From CAWHBO01 sp963827735 (GTDB lineage Bacteria > Patescibacteriota > Patescibacteriia > Patescibacteriales > UBA12075): DNA of 64,000 bases. Where the stretch lies: contig CAWHBO010000005.1 in the NCBI GenBank assembly GCA_963827735.1, positions 1 to 64,000 on the forward strand, read 5' to 3'. The position numbers were made by a program, and so were the translations under genes. The notes beneath the pieces were generated by a model that did not search any database, had not been told where the DNA came from, and saw only the letters and a list, made by a program, of their open reading frames with translations. Positions 7,921 to 16,522 of the stretch are shown one piece after another (the first letter of the stretch is position 1; each line of letters starts with the position of its first letter).

Positions 7921-7938
7921 TTGGTATACTGTTAACAT
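7921..7938 (+). promoter_or_regulatory. Extended -10 promoter giving a leaderless mRNA
   Basis: TTGGTATACT (-10 TATACT at 7925-7930) ends only 8 bases before ATG at 7939. Transcription should therefore start within one or two bases of the start codon. Confidence 0.65.
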
Positions 7939-8850
7939 ATGACCTGGTTTCTCATCGCTTTAATTGCTCCGGTCTTGTGGGCTGTCAGCAATCATTTAGA
8001 TAAATATCTCATCAGTAGATACTTCACAAAAGGAGGTGTTGGAGCTTTAATGATCTTTTCTGCGGTTATCGGTTTTTTGCTTTTGCCGGTGATTTATTTT
8101 ATAGAACCTGCTGTTTTGTCGCTTAATCCGATTTTTGCAGCGATGCAGACATTAAATGGCATGATGTATGTCGTGGCCATACTTCCATATTTTTATGCTT
8201 TAAACAAAGAGGATGCATCAATGGTTGCTCCACTTTTTCAGGTGATGCCGATTTTTGGATATTTTTTGGCTTTGATTTTTCTGGGAGAAAATCTTACGAT
8301 TACCCAGATGAGCGCTTCGCTTTTGATTATTTTTGGGGCAGTTCTGATATCAATGAAGAATGACGGGAAAGGCAAGAAATTCAAGAGCCAAGTTTTTTGG
8401 CTGATGATGCTTTCATCTTTTTTCCTGTCCGTTAACGGACTCATTTTTAAATACGTCGCTATCCATACGGATTATTGGGCTAGCAGTTTTTGGGAATATG
8501 TCGGTTTGTCCGTGTGCGCCATTTTACTTTTTATTTTCGTTAAGTCATATCGCCGCCAATTTTTGAATGTGTTTGCATATGACAAAACAGCCGTTTTGAC
8601 TTTGAACGGACTAAATGAGGTTGTTAATACCGGCGGCCAATTGGTGATGAGCTATGCGACGCTTTTGGCGCCATTGGCTCTTGTTTGGGTGGTAAACGGA
8701 TTTCAATCATTGTTCGTTCTGATCATCGGCATATTTTTGGCAATATTTTTTCCCAAGCTTACAGACGAGAGTTTGGATAAGAAATATATACTTCAAAAGG
8801 TGATTGCGATACTGGTAATGTTTATGGGGATGTACTTGCTTAACAGATAG
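7939..8850 (+). CDS. EamA/DMT-family transporter
   Basis: The 303-residue protein has about ten hydrophobic segments arranged as two EamA repeats (about 3-137 and 152-300). Typical DMT signatures are 'APVLWAVSNHLDKYL' at the N terminus and 'APLFQVMPIFGYFLALIFLGE' in helices 4-5. It is an inner-membrane metabolite transporter of unknown substrate. It stands alone, with a probable leaderless promoter in front and a hairpin terminator behind. Confidence 0.88.
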   Translation: MTWFLIALIAPVLWAVSNHLDKYLISRYFTKGGVGALMIFSAVIGFLLLPVIYFIEPAVLSLNPIFAAMQTLNGMMYVVAILPYFYALNKEDASMVAPLFQVMPIFGYFLALIFLGENLTITQMSASLLIIFGAVLISMKNDGKGKKFKSQVFWLMMLSSFFLSVNGLIFKYVAIHTDYWASSFWEYVGLSVCAILLFIFVKSYRRQFLNVFAYDKTAVLTLNGLNEVVNTGGQLVMSYATLLAPLALVWVVNGFQSLFVLIIGIFLAIFFPKLTDESLDKKYILQKVIAILVMFMGMYLLNR

Positions 8851-8881
8851 GGCTTAAAATTGACATATTCAACAAAATATG

Positions 8882-8914
8882 AAAAAATGACGATATAAAG
8901 CGTCATTTTTTTAT
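8882..8914 (+). terminator. Intrinsic terminator after the DMT transporter
   Basis: AAAATGACG pairs with CGTCATTTT around an 8-base loop and is followed by a T tract. Confidence 0.8.
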
Positions 8915-9009
8915 TATAATAAATTGTTTATTTTTAGCTAAATATCAAACTTCAATCTCAAAAAATGAAGAATATAATTGATTGTCATTGATGTTTATGG
9001 TATAAACAT

Positions 9010-9792
9010 ATGTTGAATAAAAATCAAAAAGAACAAATCAAAACCGGTCTTTTACAATTGAATTTTACGGAGAAAGAAATCGTTGTCTATATCGCAATTT
9101 TACAAAACAACGAATCCAGCATTCCGAGTTTAGCCAAAGAAACCGGGCTCAACAGAGGCACGGTATATGATGTTGTAGAAAAACTGAAGGAAAAGGGATT
9201 TGTAACTGAAACGAAGAAGGGCAAAAAGCGCCGCTTGGTGTCTGAAAGTCCGACGAACAAATTATATTCTTTGCTTGAAAAGAAACATGAGGATTTGGAA
9301 AAAGCCAAGATTGTCGTGAACAACATCCTGCCGACACTGAAAGCCATTGACATGAATGCTGATTATAAACCGCAGATAAAAGTCTATACTGGAGAAAAAG
9401 GGTTTCGGCAGGTATGGGATGAGATATTTTCTGAGGGGAAGGATTTTTTGAGCATTGCCAGGATTGAAACTTATATAAAGTTTATGGGTAAAGATTTTTT
9501 GGCAGAAATACAAAAGCGTAAGATCAAATCAGGGCTTGCAAGCCGCGCCATCAATGAATCATCTCCGGAAGCGGAAGAAATGAAAAGCAACGATGAAAAA
9601 TACGCGCGCGAAACCAGATTGGTCCCAAAGGAATATCAGTTTCCGTCTTCGGAAATTATTTTCGGCGATAAGATTGCCATGTTTTCAACGAGAGAAGAAA
9701 ATATTATTATTGTTATAGAAAGTAAGGATTTTGCAGAAACGCACCGAGCGTATTTTGAAATGTTGTGGAGATTTTTGGAAAAAACAATTTAG
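9010..9792 (+). CDS. TrmB-family transcriptional regulator
   Basis: Residues 15-80 form the TrmB winged helix: 'LNFTEKEIVVYIAILQN' and 'LAKETGLNRGTVYDVVEKL'. A coiled coil follows at about 85-115 and a C-terminal regulatory domain ends in 'RAYFEMLWRFLEKT'. TrmB regulators are common in archaea and CPR. A -10 box (TATAAT, 8973-8978) lies upstream. The gene precedes the B12-radical SAM gene by 18 bases, so they are probably cotranscribed and the regulator may sense something tied to that enzyme. Confidence 0.88.
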   Translation: MLNKNQKEQIKTGLLQLNFTEKEIVVYIAILQNNESSIPSLAKETGLNRGTVYDVVEKLKEKGFVTETKKGKKRRLVSESPTNKLYSLLEKKHEDLEKAKIVVNNILPTLKAIDMNADYKPQIKVYTGEKGFRQVWDEIFSEGKDFLSIARIETYIKFMGKDFLAEIQKRKIKSGLASRAINESSPEAEEMKSNDEKYARETRLVPKEYQFPSSEIIFGDKIAMFSTREENIIIVIESKDFAETHRAYFEMLWRFLEKTI

Positions 9793-9810
9793 ATAAAGAG
9801 GAGGATTGAA

Positions 9811-11307
9811 ATGAGAATCAATCGAATCAATGTTGTTGATCCGGGAAGCGTTAAGACAATCTCGGATTTTTATCAAGAAGGCGGCAAGAACAATGATGTC
9901 ATCGGTATAAACCAGCGTAATCATGAACCGATTGGAGCGTGCTACGTGGCATCATGGCTTATAAATCACGGCTTTGAAACCAAAGTCGTATATCCGCGTT
10001 CTGATAATTTAAGCATCGCGGAAGTTATGGAAGGAAAACCGGAAATTGTGGCTTTTTCCTGTCTGACATACAATTATCCGGTAGCTGAAAAAATCGCCAA
10101 AAGAGTAAAGGAAAATTATCCGGAAATTTATACGGTTATCGGCGGATATCACGCCACTTGCGCGCCCGGGGAAGTAAGCCGGCAAACAGTAGAAACTAAA
10201 GATGGATTGCGATATCTTTTTGATTTCGTTGTTTTGCAGGAAGCAGATTGGACTTTGGGGGATGTTGCTGAATATCTCAGCAAAGAAAGGGAGCAGAAAG
10301 ACATACGCGGAAAGATTTTTCGCAGAGGGAAAATCTGGCTTGATAATTTCAGCCGCATTGAGCTTGATCTTAATCCGATACCATTTCGTACCAAAGAGAT
10401 GATGATGGGCAGGCGCCGGCAGGGATTATATTATCCGTCGCCAAGCCAACAGCAATCAGTGGCTTTGTTCGTCTGGTCGCGCGGCTGTCCGTATAATTGC
10501 CAGTTTTGCATTTCAGCCAAGATGTTTCCCTCTTGCCAGGGAGAATCACCGGTTAAATACCGCGATATCGGCAACATTATGGAAGAGGTTCGTTTTTGCC
10601 AGAAAGAATTCGGGACAAACTATGGATTTGCGGTTGATTTGAATTTTTATGGCGGAAACAAAGAGCGCATGAGGGAGCTTTGCACTGAGCTTAAAGAAAC
10701 CGGATTGAAATGGTATGCCATGAGCAGGCTGGATGTTGATCTTGAGCTTTTTGAGATCATGAAGATGGGCGGTTGCACCATGATCGGTTTCGGCGTGGAA
10801 TCTTTGATCAACCAGCGCAAGAGCGGAGCGAACATGGACATAGCAAAATGGCGGGAAAAAGCGAAAGAAGTGTCCTCGGTCATGCGAAAGCTCGGCATGC
10901 TCTCCAAATTTTTTTATATCCTTGGGGGCAAGGGCGAAACCATTGATGATATCAAGGCGGAAGGTGAAGCGATCTGCGACGTATATTCCGATGAAATCCG
11001 GTGTTCGTGGATGACGTTTTCTCCCGGAACGCCGCTGTTTGAAGAACTGAAAAAAAGTGGAAGCTTAGAAAGCGAAGGGCATGATTTATCTTTGTTTTCA
11101 ACGGATTATCCCACGATTCGAGTTCCTGGCGCTGATGTCAAAGCTTTGCAAAATCTCCGTATGGAAATTTATCGCAAATTTTACGACCCAAAACGTTACG
11201 GTCCGCATGCCCGTGAGATGGTGGCATCATTCCCGCACCTGAAACGTTCTTTTGATGAGTGGGACGAAATTCTTAAAGAGTCTCTGGGGAGAGGCTGGAA
11301 AGAATAG
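9811..11307 (+). CDS. Cobalamin-binding-domain radical SAM protein
   Basis: The N-terminal ~150 residues form a B12-binding-type Rossmann domain ('PIGACYVASWLINHGFETKV', 'VIGGYHAT'). The radical SAM core has the cluster motif RGCPYNCQFC at about residues 225-234, followed by TIM-barrel strands including 'KWYAMSRLDVDLELFEIM' and a GFGVES segment. Substrate cannot be predicted; such enzymes act in methylation, lipid or cofactor chemistry. It has a clear GAGGAGG-like site before ATG, unusual among its neighbours. Confidence 0.88.
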   Translation: MRINRINVVDPGSVKTISDFYQEGGKNNDVIGINQRNHEPIGACYVASWLINHGFETKVVYPRSDNLSIAEVMEGKPEIVAFSCLTYNYPVAEKIAKRVKENYPEIYTVIGGYHATCAPGEVSRQTVETKDGLRYLFDFVVLQEADWTLGDVAEYLSKEREQKDIRGKIFRRGKIWLDNFSRIELDLNPIPFRTKEMMMGRRRQGLYYPSPSQQQSVALFVWSRGCPYNCQFCISAKMFPSCQGESPVKYRDIGNIMEEVRFCQKEFGTNYGFAVDLNFYGGNKERMRELCTELKETGLKWYAMSRLDVDLELFEIMKMGGCTMIGFGVESLINQRKSGANMDIAKWREKAKEVSSVMRKLGMLSKFFYILGGKGETIDDIKAEGEAICDVYSDEIRCSWMTFSPGTPLFEELKKSGSLESEGHDLSLFSTDYPTIRVPGADVKALQNLRMEIYRKFYDPKRYGPHAREMVASFPHLKRSFDEWDEILKESLGRGWKE

Positions 11308-11325
11308 AAACAAACATAACTTTAA

Positions 11326-11365
11326 AGCCCGGCTTTGCATCAGCGCAAAGCCGGGCTGTTTTTTT
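11326..11365 (+). terminator. Strong terminator after the radical SAM gene
   Basis: A perfect 13-bp stem, AGCCCGGCTTTGC with its complement (11326-11338 and 11345-11357), with a 6-base loop and a 7-T tail. It sits between convergent genes. Confidence 0.93.
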
Positions 11366-11367
11366 GA

Positions 11368-11781
11368 TCACGCCAACCCAAGCTCTTTGATGGTACGGGA
11401 AATCTCTTCCAATTTTTTTTCTTTTGCAGGCGGGATGATTTCTTCCATGAATATCTCCGCTCTTTCCATGCCTTCTGACAGTCTTCTTTTTCCTCCGGAA
11501 GCCAAGGCGACATAAGACACCCGGCCGTCATGTTCATTGGTCTCTCTTTTTATATATCCGACTTTTTCCATCGGAAGCAGGAGCCTGGTGATCCCGGAGG
11601 GGGTCAGTCCGACTTTTTCCGCCAAATCGCTTCGGCGCATTTTGTTTTCCGGATCCTGGCTCAAGTAGGAAAGGATCATAAGCTCATTGTACCCAAGCCC
11701 TCCCAGCTTGCAGTCAAAACGGCGGGACATGACAGCATGGACTCTTGAAAGTTCAAAAAAGAATTTTAATGATTTTTTCAT
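11368..11781 (-). CDS. MarR-family transcriptional regulator
   Basis: A 137-residue winged-helix protein with MarR features: 'LGYNELMILSYLSQ', recognition region 'RRSDLAEKVGLTPSGITRLL', and a wing 'RETNEHDGRVSYVALASGG'. It would bind DNA as a dimer. An inverted repeat in its upstream region fits autoregulation and could also control the divergent CapA-like gene. The ligand is unknown. Confidence 0.92.
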   Translation of the reverse strand: MKKSLKFFFELSRVHAVMSRRFDCKLGGLGYNELMILSYLSQDPENKMRRSDLAEKVGLTPSGITRLLLPMEKVGYIKRETNEHDGRVSYVALASGGKRRLSEGMERAEIFMEEIIPPAKEKKLEEISRTIKELGLA

Positions 11782-11804
11782 AAATTATACATGACTATTT
11801 TAGA

Positions 11805-11837
11805 TATATTTGATATATCAAGCATATGTCAAATATA
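11805..11837. promoter_or_regulatory. Inverted-repeat operator between marR and the CapA-like gene
   Basis: TATATTTGA (11805-11813) and TCAAATATA (11829-11837) are perfect 9-bp arms separated by 15 bases. The site lies between the divergent MarR and CapA-like genes and is the likely MarR box. Confidence 0.65.
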
Positions 11838-11889
11838 CCGTTTTGTCAAGCAAAAGTTTTTGCTGAATAGATAAATAATATATATATGG

Positions 11890-11903
11890 TATACTTAAGG
11901 CAT
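11890..11903 (+). promoter_or_regulatory. -10 box close to the CapA-like start
   Basis: TGGTATACT (-10 at 11890-11895) ends 8 bases before ATG 11904, the same spacing as at 7925-7938. It implies a leaderless transcript and rules out the more upstream ATG at 11886. Confidence 0.6.
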
Positions 11904-13043
11904 ATGATTCAAAAAGACAAGAACAATCAGCAATTTTTATACGGTTTTGCCGCGGCCGCAACAATTGGGGTTTTTGTTTTTATGCTGGTGTTTTTTAACA
12001 TAGAATTTAAAAACGGCGATAACAATCAGCCGGAAAGCGAGATTGCCGCGGCTGAAGTTTCCATTCCCCAAAGAAACCAACAATTAGCGAAGGGGCAGAA
12101 CAAACTGCCGGCAAGTTCCGGCCGCCCGGTAAAACTTCTTTTCTTCGGTGATATGATGCTGGACCGGCATGTGGGGGAAAGGATCGCCAAGTCAGGACTT
12201 GATTCCTTGTTTGTAGGCTTAACGAAAGCGACATCATCGATTGATTTGTTTGACTATGATTTTGTCAGCGCGAACCTTGAAGGCACGGTGACAAACGACG
12301 GCGCGCATCATCCGCCGGCTGTGGCTTATGACTTTGCGTTCAACCCAGAGCTTATACGCCAGTTAAAGAATTATAATTTTAGTTTTTTGAGTTCCGCCAA
12401 CAACCATTTTTATGACCAGGGACAGCAAGGCGTTACTGAGACGAGAAGTAATCTGGACGCCCTGGGTTACGGCCACGTCGGTTGTCCGGACCGGGCGGTC
12501 GGCGATTGCAGCGCGAAAGTCGTGGCAGTCAAAGGAATGAAAATCGGCATGGCCGGATTCAGCATGGTGGCGGGCATGATTGATATGGGCGCTGCCGTCT
12601 CCGCGATCGCCGAGCTGGCAAGCACGACCGACATGGTGATCGTGAACATCCATTGGGGCGTGGAGTATGAGCATCAATTCAACCAGACTCAAAAACAAAC
12701 AGCGCGCGCTTTGATTGACGCGGGCGCGGATCTCATCATTGGTCATCATCCACATGTCGTGCAGGGGGTGGAAGTTTATAAGGGCAAAGCGATTTTTTAC
12801 TCTCTGGGGAATTTTATCTTTGATCAATATTTTTCTCCGGACACGCAGTCGGAACTCGGGGTGGCGGTCACGATTGAGGGAAAGAAATTAAGTTTTGAAT
12901 TGTTGCCGATGGAATCGCGCCTGAGCGCACCTTTTCTTTTAACGGGCGAAGATAAGAAAAAGTTTTTGGAAGATTTGGCCGGGTGGTCGGATGTTGAGAG
13001 CGATGAGGCGGAGGAACTGCGGACGGGTAATTTGAATTTTTAA
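11904..13043 (+). CDS. CapA-like (PGA_cap) metallophosphoesterase-fold protein
   Basis: An N-terminal membrane anchor (residues about 12-34) precedes a CapA/PGA_cap domain. Visible family motifs are LLFFGDMMLDRHVG, 'SANLEGTVT', 'SFLSSANNHFYDQG', 'VNIHWGVEYEH' and 'LIIGHHPHVVQGVE', which supply the metal-binding Asp, Asn and His residues. Relatives take part in poly-gamma-glutamate or capsule synthesis; the reaction here is unknown and the domain probably faces outward. The start at 11904 is preferred because the promoter lies over 11886. The repeat lipoprotein follows after 24 bases. Confidence 0.88.
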   Translation: MIQKDKNNQQFLYGFAAAATIGVFVFMLVFFNIEFKNGDNNQPESEIAAAEVSIPQRNQQLAKGQNKLPASSGRPVKLLFFGDMMLDRHVGERIAKSGLDSLFVGLTKATSSIDLFDYDFVSANLEGTVTNDGAHHPPAVAYDFAFNPELIRQLKNYNFSFLSSANNHFYDQGQQGVTETRSNLDALGYGHVGCPDRAVGDCSAKVVAVKGMKIGMAGFSMVAGMIDMGAAVSAIAELASTTDMVIVNIHWGVEYEHQFNQTQKQTARALIDAGADLIIGHHPHVVQGVEVYKGKAIFYSLGNFIFDQYFSPDTQSELGVAVTIEGKKLSFELLPMESRLSAPFLLTGEDKKKFLEDLAGWSDVESDEAEELRTGNLNF

Positions 13044-13067
13044 TATAAATATTTATAGCATAAATTT

Positions 13068-13832
13068 ATGTTGCGAAAAATTTGTTATGCATGTGTTTTA
13101 GCTTTGTTTATGTTTACGCTCAGCGGCTGTGGCCTGTCTTTAAGCGGACCGGAGGGGCCTGATTCCGGGGAAGAAATTGATTTGACCGATGAATCCAAAG
13201 GCCCTGACTCGGGTGATGAGATTGACACAAGCGATGAGCCCAAGAGTCCGGATTCGGGCGACGAAATTGATCCAAATGAACCGACCAGCCCCGATTCCGG
13301 CGACGAGATAGACACCAGTGAGCCGCAAAGTCCGGATTCAGGAGATGATTATGATACGAGCATACCCGGCGCCCCTGATTCCGGAGATGAAATTGATACC
13401 AGCGAGCCGACCAGCCCGGACTCCGGCGACGAGATTGATACGAGCGATGAGCCAAAGAGTCCGGACTCCGGAGAAGAAGCGGACCCTAACGAACCGACCA
13501 GTCCCGACTCCGGCGATGAGATAACGCTAAATGAAGATTTTAAGAACCGGGCCAAAGGCTCATGCAATCTTATCGGCGAGGGCAGCACTTGCATTGAATA
13601 TATCGGTTCATTTTGGACCGGCGCGAACGCCAAGCTCAATTGCTCATCCGCCGCCGCTTTTTCCGCTTCCCCTTGTCCGCGTCCCGCCCTTGGCGGATGC
13701 AATGTCAGCGCCGGAACCGGTACGGAAATCGTTACCTGGCATTACGGTTATGGCGGAGATCCATATACGGAAGTGATCGGCTATGCGGCCAGCGCGTGCA
13801 ACGCGCTTCCGGGCGCGCGTTGGATCAATTGA
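13068..13832 (+). CDS. Lipoprotein with acidic PDSGDEID tandem repeats
   Basis: A lipoprotein signal with lipobox LSGC (Cys21) leads into about nine imperfect repeats of 14-16 residues built on SPDSGDEIDTSEPT (residues about 28-155), extremely rich in Asp, Glu, Ser and Pro. The C-terminal ~90 residues form a compact Cys-rich domain with six or more Cys ('CNLIGEGSTCIEYIG', later 'CPRPALGGCN'), resembling C-terminal domains of secreted lipoproteins in other bacteria. The repeat arm is probably an extended, perhaps calcium-binding, spacer on the cell surface. Repeat number may vary by slippage. Confidence 0.82.
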   Translation: MLRKICYACVLALFMFTLSGCGLSLSGPEGPDSGEEIDLTDESKGPDSGDEIDTSDEPKSPDSGDEIDPNEPTSPDSGDEIDTSEPQSPDSGDDYDTSIPGAPDSGDEIDTSEPTSPDSGDEIDTSDEPKSPDSGEEADPNEPTSPDSGDEITLNEDFKNRAKGSCNLIGEGSTCIEYIGSFWTGANAKLNCSSAAAFSASPCPRPALGGCNVSAGTGTEIVTWHYGYGGDPYTEVIGYAASACNALPGARWIN

Positions 13833-13856
13833 AGGGATAAATTTATTTTTATATTC

Positions 13857-13888
13857 AAAAGCAGAACTGCAAGGCTCTGCTTTTTTTT
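13857..13888 (+). terminator. Terminator after the repeat lipoprotein
   Basis: AGCAGA pairs with TCTGCT and is followed by eight T residues. Confidence 0.8.
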
Positions 13889-13926
13889 ATCATGGATATA
13901 AATGTCAAAATTTGGTATTTACCACC

Positions 13927-13965
13927 TTGACTTTTCCGCTAATTATGCTATGATTATATCATAGC
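13927..13965 (+). promoter_or_regulatory. Promoter with palindromic operator upstream of ftsK
   Basis: TTGACT (13927-13932) and TATGAT (13949-13954) are 16 bases apart. A perfect palindrome, GCTATGAT-TAT-ATCATAGC (13947-13965), covers the -10 box and probable start site, as expected for a repressor site. The ftsK ATG is about 220 bases downstream, so the leader is long. Confidence 0.65.
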
Positions 13966-13975
13966 ATCCCAGAAC

Positions 13976-14101
13976 CCCCGGCTCAAAAGGCCGGTATTTT
14001 TTTTGGAGAGGCAACCTTTGCCATATTTCTTCGTCTTACCTAACCGCTTTTTTTATTTCCATAATTTTATCCATAAGCACTTCGGTAAGGAGTGTTTTTT
14101 T
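13976..14101 (+). promoter_or_regulatory. Leader hairpins with U tracts before ftsK
   Basis: Two terminator-like hairpins lie in the leader. CCGGC/GCCGG (about 13978-13994) is followed by a T-rich tail to 14004. CACT/AGTG (14078-14081 and 14091-14094) is followed by seven T. Further short stems (GCCCGTTGGGC near 14109) follow. This stretch up to 14182 holds no ORF. It may attenuate ftsK or encode a short RNA. Confidence 0.5.
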
Positions 14102-14182
14102 GTTATCGCCCGTTGGGCGACCCCCTCTACGAATGGGGACATGCGAATATTTATTTATTGCTCATTAAAATAAAAGCAAAAT

Positions 14183-16315
14183 ATGTTTTTTAAAAAATTT
14201 AAAAAAAGAAAAAGATTCAGCTTGAGCGCAGAGGCTCTGCGTGGGGTGGTGATGATCTTGCTGTTTACTTCGGCGATCATTTTTGTCTTGGCATTTTTTG
14301 ACAGAGCGGGAATTTTTGGAATCATTATAAATTTCTATTTTACAATATTTTTTGGCATGGCCAAATGGTCCATCCCGGTTATCTTCGGCCTGACCGCAAT
14401 TGCTCAGGCGATTGAAACCGAAAAGAAATTTGACGGCTTGAATGTGATCGGGCTGTTTTTGTTTCTTTTAAGCGCCTTTTGCCTCATGTCTTTTTGGAAA
14501 GGCGAACCGGGTGGCGGGCACATCGGAGCGTCCATCACTCCGTTTGTCATGCATTATGTTGGGAGCACAAGCGCGGTTGCAATCTTTGGAGCCGGGATCA
14601 TTATTTCTCTCCTTCTTTCGCTTGATACGGGGCTCAATCGTTTGCTTGGGACAGAGAGTTTTATTTATAAAATCATATCAATGTTACTTAGCATTGCCGT
14701 AAGTCCGTTCCAGAAAAGAGACGGCGAAAAATTTGTTGGCAGGGAAGGCGATGATGTCTCGTATGAAAAAGAAGAAAGAGAAAGCAAAAAGACCGTGATA
14801 AAGGAATATGAGGTTGAACCGGCCGATCAAGACTCTGAAGACACTGCATACGAAAAACCGGAAAAGAAAGAATATCAAAAAAATGATTTAAGCATTGAGA
14901 CTGACAGCAAGCCTTCAGTCTGGAAAAAAAACAACGTTGATATCAAATTTCCTTTGAGCCTTCTCTGCAACACCTTGAAAAGACCGACGAGCGGGAACAT
15001 TGGCCGCAACCAGGAGATCATCAGGCAGACGCTTTCGGATTTCGGCATACCGTCAACCATGGGCGAAGTCTGCATCGGCCCCACTGTCACGCAGTATACT
15101 TTCAAGCCCGGCATCGGCATTCCGGTGGCGCGCGTCAAAGCCATGTCGGACAATCTGGCTCTCAACCTGGCTCTGCATCCGGTGCGCATTGAAGCGCCGG
15201 TGCCGGGGAAGCCATACGTGGGGCTGGAGGTTCCGAACGTGACGAAAGTGCCGGTAACGCTCAAAGAGATCCTGCAGTCCAAAGTTTTTCAGGGTAGCAG
15301 ATCAAACACCATGCTGGCTCTCGGGCGCGATGTCACCGGCCAGATCTGGGTTGATGACCTGGTCAAAATGCCGCATCTTCTGATTGCCGGCGCGACCGGC
15401 AGTGGCAAGTCAGTTTGCCTTCATTCTCTCATAACCGGATTGCTGTATCAAAACAATCCTGATGATTTGAAGCTTATTCTGATTGACGTCAAGCAAGTGG
15501 AGTTAAGCGCTTACAAAGACTTGCCGTATCTCGTTGCTCCTGTGATCACGGATGACAAACGCGCCGTCAGGGCGCTCTCCTGGTGCGTCTCGGAAATGGA
15601 GCGGCGTTTGGAAACTTTAAGCGAAGCCGGATGCCAGAACATCCAGGATTATAATCTTAAAAAACGTTTCAACCGTTTGCCATATCTGGTCGTCGTTGTT
15701 GATGAACTGGGGGACCTTCTGACCACTGCCAGAAAGGAAGCAGAAGGCGCCATCATCCGCCTGGGGCAGAAAGCCAGAGCGGCCGGCATCCACTTGATCC
15801 TTGCCACTCAGCGTCCGACCGCTGACATCTTGTCCGGACTCATCAAAGCCAACATGCCGGGGCGCATCGCTTTCCAAGTGACATCCTCCATCAATTCCAA
15901 AACGATTTTGGATTTCATCGGCGCGGAAAAATTGCTCGGGCAAGGGGATATGCTTTTTATCAATCCCCGCTTACCCAAGCCTGTGCGCATACAGGGGGCG
16001 TGGGTAACAAAAGAGGAAGTGAGCGCGATTGTGAGATATGCAAAACAAAAAGCCGGCAAGGCGGAGTATGTTGATGAGATCTTAAATCATGTTCAGCTTG
16101 TGGCGGATATGGATGATGAGGTGGGAGATGAGATGTTTGAAGAGGCCAAGCGCTTGATACGGGAGACCAACAAGGCTTCAGCGACCATGTTGCAGAGCCG
16201 GTTGGCGATTGGGTATCCGCGGGCGAATCGGATTCTGGATGTTTTGGAAAAGCAGGGGGTGGTTGGGCCGTCGGTTCAGAATAAACCTCGGGAGGTGCAC
16301 AGGAATAACATTTGA
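14183..16315 (+). CDS. ftsK: DNA translocase FtsK/SpoIIIE
   Basis: Four or so N-terminal membrane segments (within residues 20-165) are followed by a charged linker (about 175-250) and the motor. The Walker A motif GATGSGKS is near residue 404 and the Walker B region 'LVVVVDELGDLL' near 505. The C-terminal gamma winged helix ('SATMLQSRLAIGYPRANRIL') reads KOPS-like sequences. It pumps DNA through the septum during division. At 710 residues it is a compact FtsK. Transcription appears to start at the operator promoter about 220 bases upstream. Confidence 0.96.
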   Translation: MFFKKFKKRKRFSLSAEALRGVVMILLFTSAIIFVLAFFDRAGIFGIIINFYFTIFFGMAKWSIPVIFGLTAIAQAIETEKKFDGLNVIGLFLFLLSAFCLMSFWKGEPGGGHIGASITPFVMHYVGSTSAVAIFGAGIIISLLLSLDTGLNRLLGTESFIYKIISMLLSIAVSPFQKRDGEKFVGREGDDVSYEKEERESKKTVIKEYEVEPADQDSEDTAYEKPEKKEYQKNDLSIETDSKPSVWKKNNVDIKFPLSLLCNTLKRPTSGNIGRNQEIIRQTLSDFGIPSTMGEVCIGPTVTQYTFKPGIGIPVARVKAMSDNLALNLALHPVRIEAPVPGKPYVGLEVPNVTKVPVTLKEILQSKVFQGSRSNTMLALGRDVTGQIWVDDLVKMPHLLIAGATGSGKSVCLHSLITGLLYQNNPDDLKLILIDVKQVELSAYKDLPYLVAPVITDDKRAVRALSWCVSEMERRLETLSEAGCQNIQDYNLKKRFNRLPYLVVVVDELGDLLTTARKEAEGAIIRLGQKARAAGIHLILATQRPTADILSGLIKANMPGRIAFQVTSSINSKTILDFIGAEKLLGQGDMLFINPRLPKPVRIQGAWVTKEEVSAIVRYAKQKAGKAEYVDEILNHVQLVADMDDEVGDEMFEEAKRLIRETNKASATMLQSRLAIGYPRANRILDVLEKQGVVGPSVQNKPREVHRNNI

Positions 16316-16332
16316 CATTTAACATTTGACCT

Positions 16333-16423
16333 TTGACTTTTTTTAATATTTTTTATAATTCCCCCTCCTTCAGGAGCTGGGATTAATAGCTCCGCCACGT
16401 GGTCGCAAAGCGACTTTACGTGG
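16333..16423 (+). other. Possible short structured RNA between ftsK and fic
   Basis: TTGACT (16333-16338) and TATAAT (16354-16359) with a 15-base spacer precede two clean hairpins: GGAGCT/AGCTCC (16373-16393) and a two-part stem CCACGT/ACGTGG with inner GTCGC/GCGAC (16395-16423), then a run of A. There is no ORF. It may be a small RNA or simply repeats. Confidence 0.3.
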
Positions 16424-16457
16424 AAAAAATAGTAAATTAATACCATAATTTACAATA

Positions 16458-16498
16458 ATTCACTAAATATTGACATTATTTAGTGAATAGAGTATAAT
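16458..16498 (+). promoter_or_regulatory. Consensus promoter and operator of the fic gene
   Basis: TTGACA (16470-16475), a 17-base spacer and TATAAT (16493-16498). A perfect 12-bp inverted repeat ATTCACTAAATA/TATTTAGTGAAT (16458-16469 and 16477-16488) surrounds the -35 box. Confidence 0.85.
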
Positions 16499-16522
16499 AG
16501 TACTATAAAATTGAATATAAAT

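Noticed and set aside
13085..13702. Long reverse-strand ORFs full of SSPESG repeats
   Set aside because: They are mirror images of the Asp/Ser-rich lipoprotein repeats; the plus-strand gene has a lipobox and is clearly the real one.
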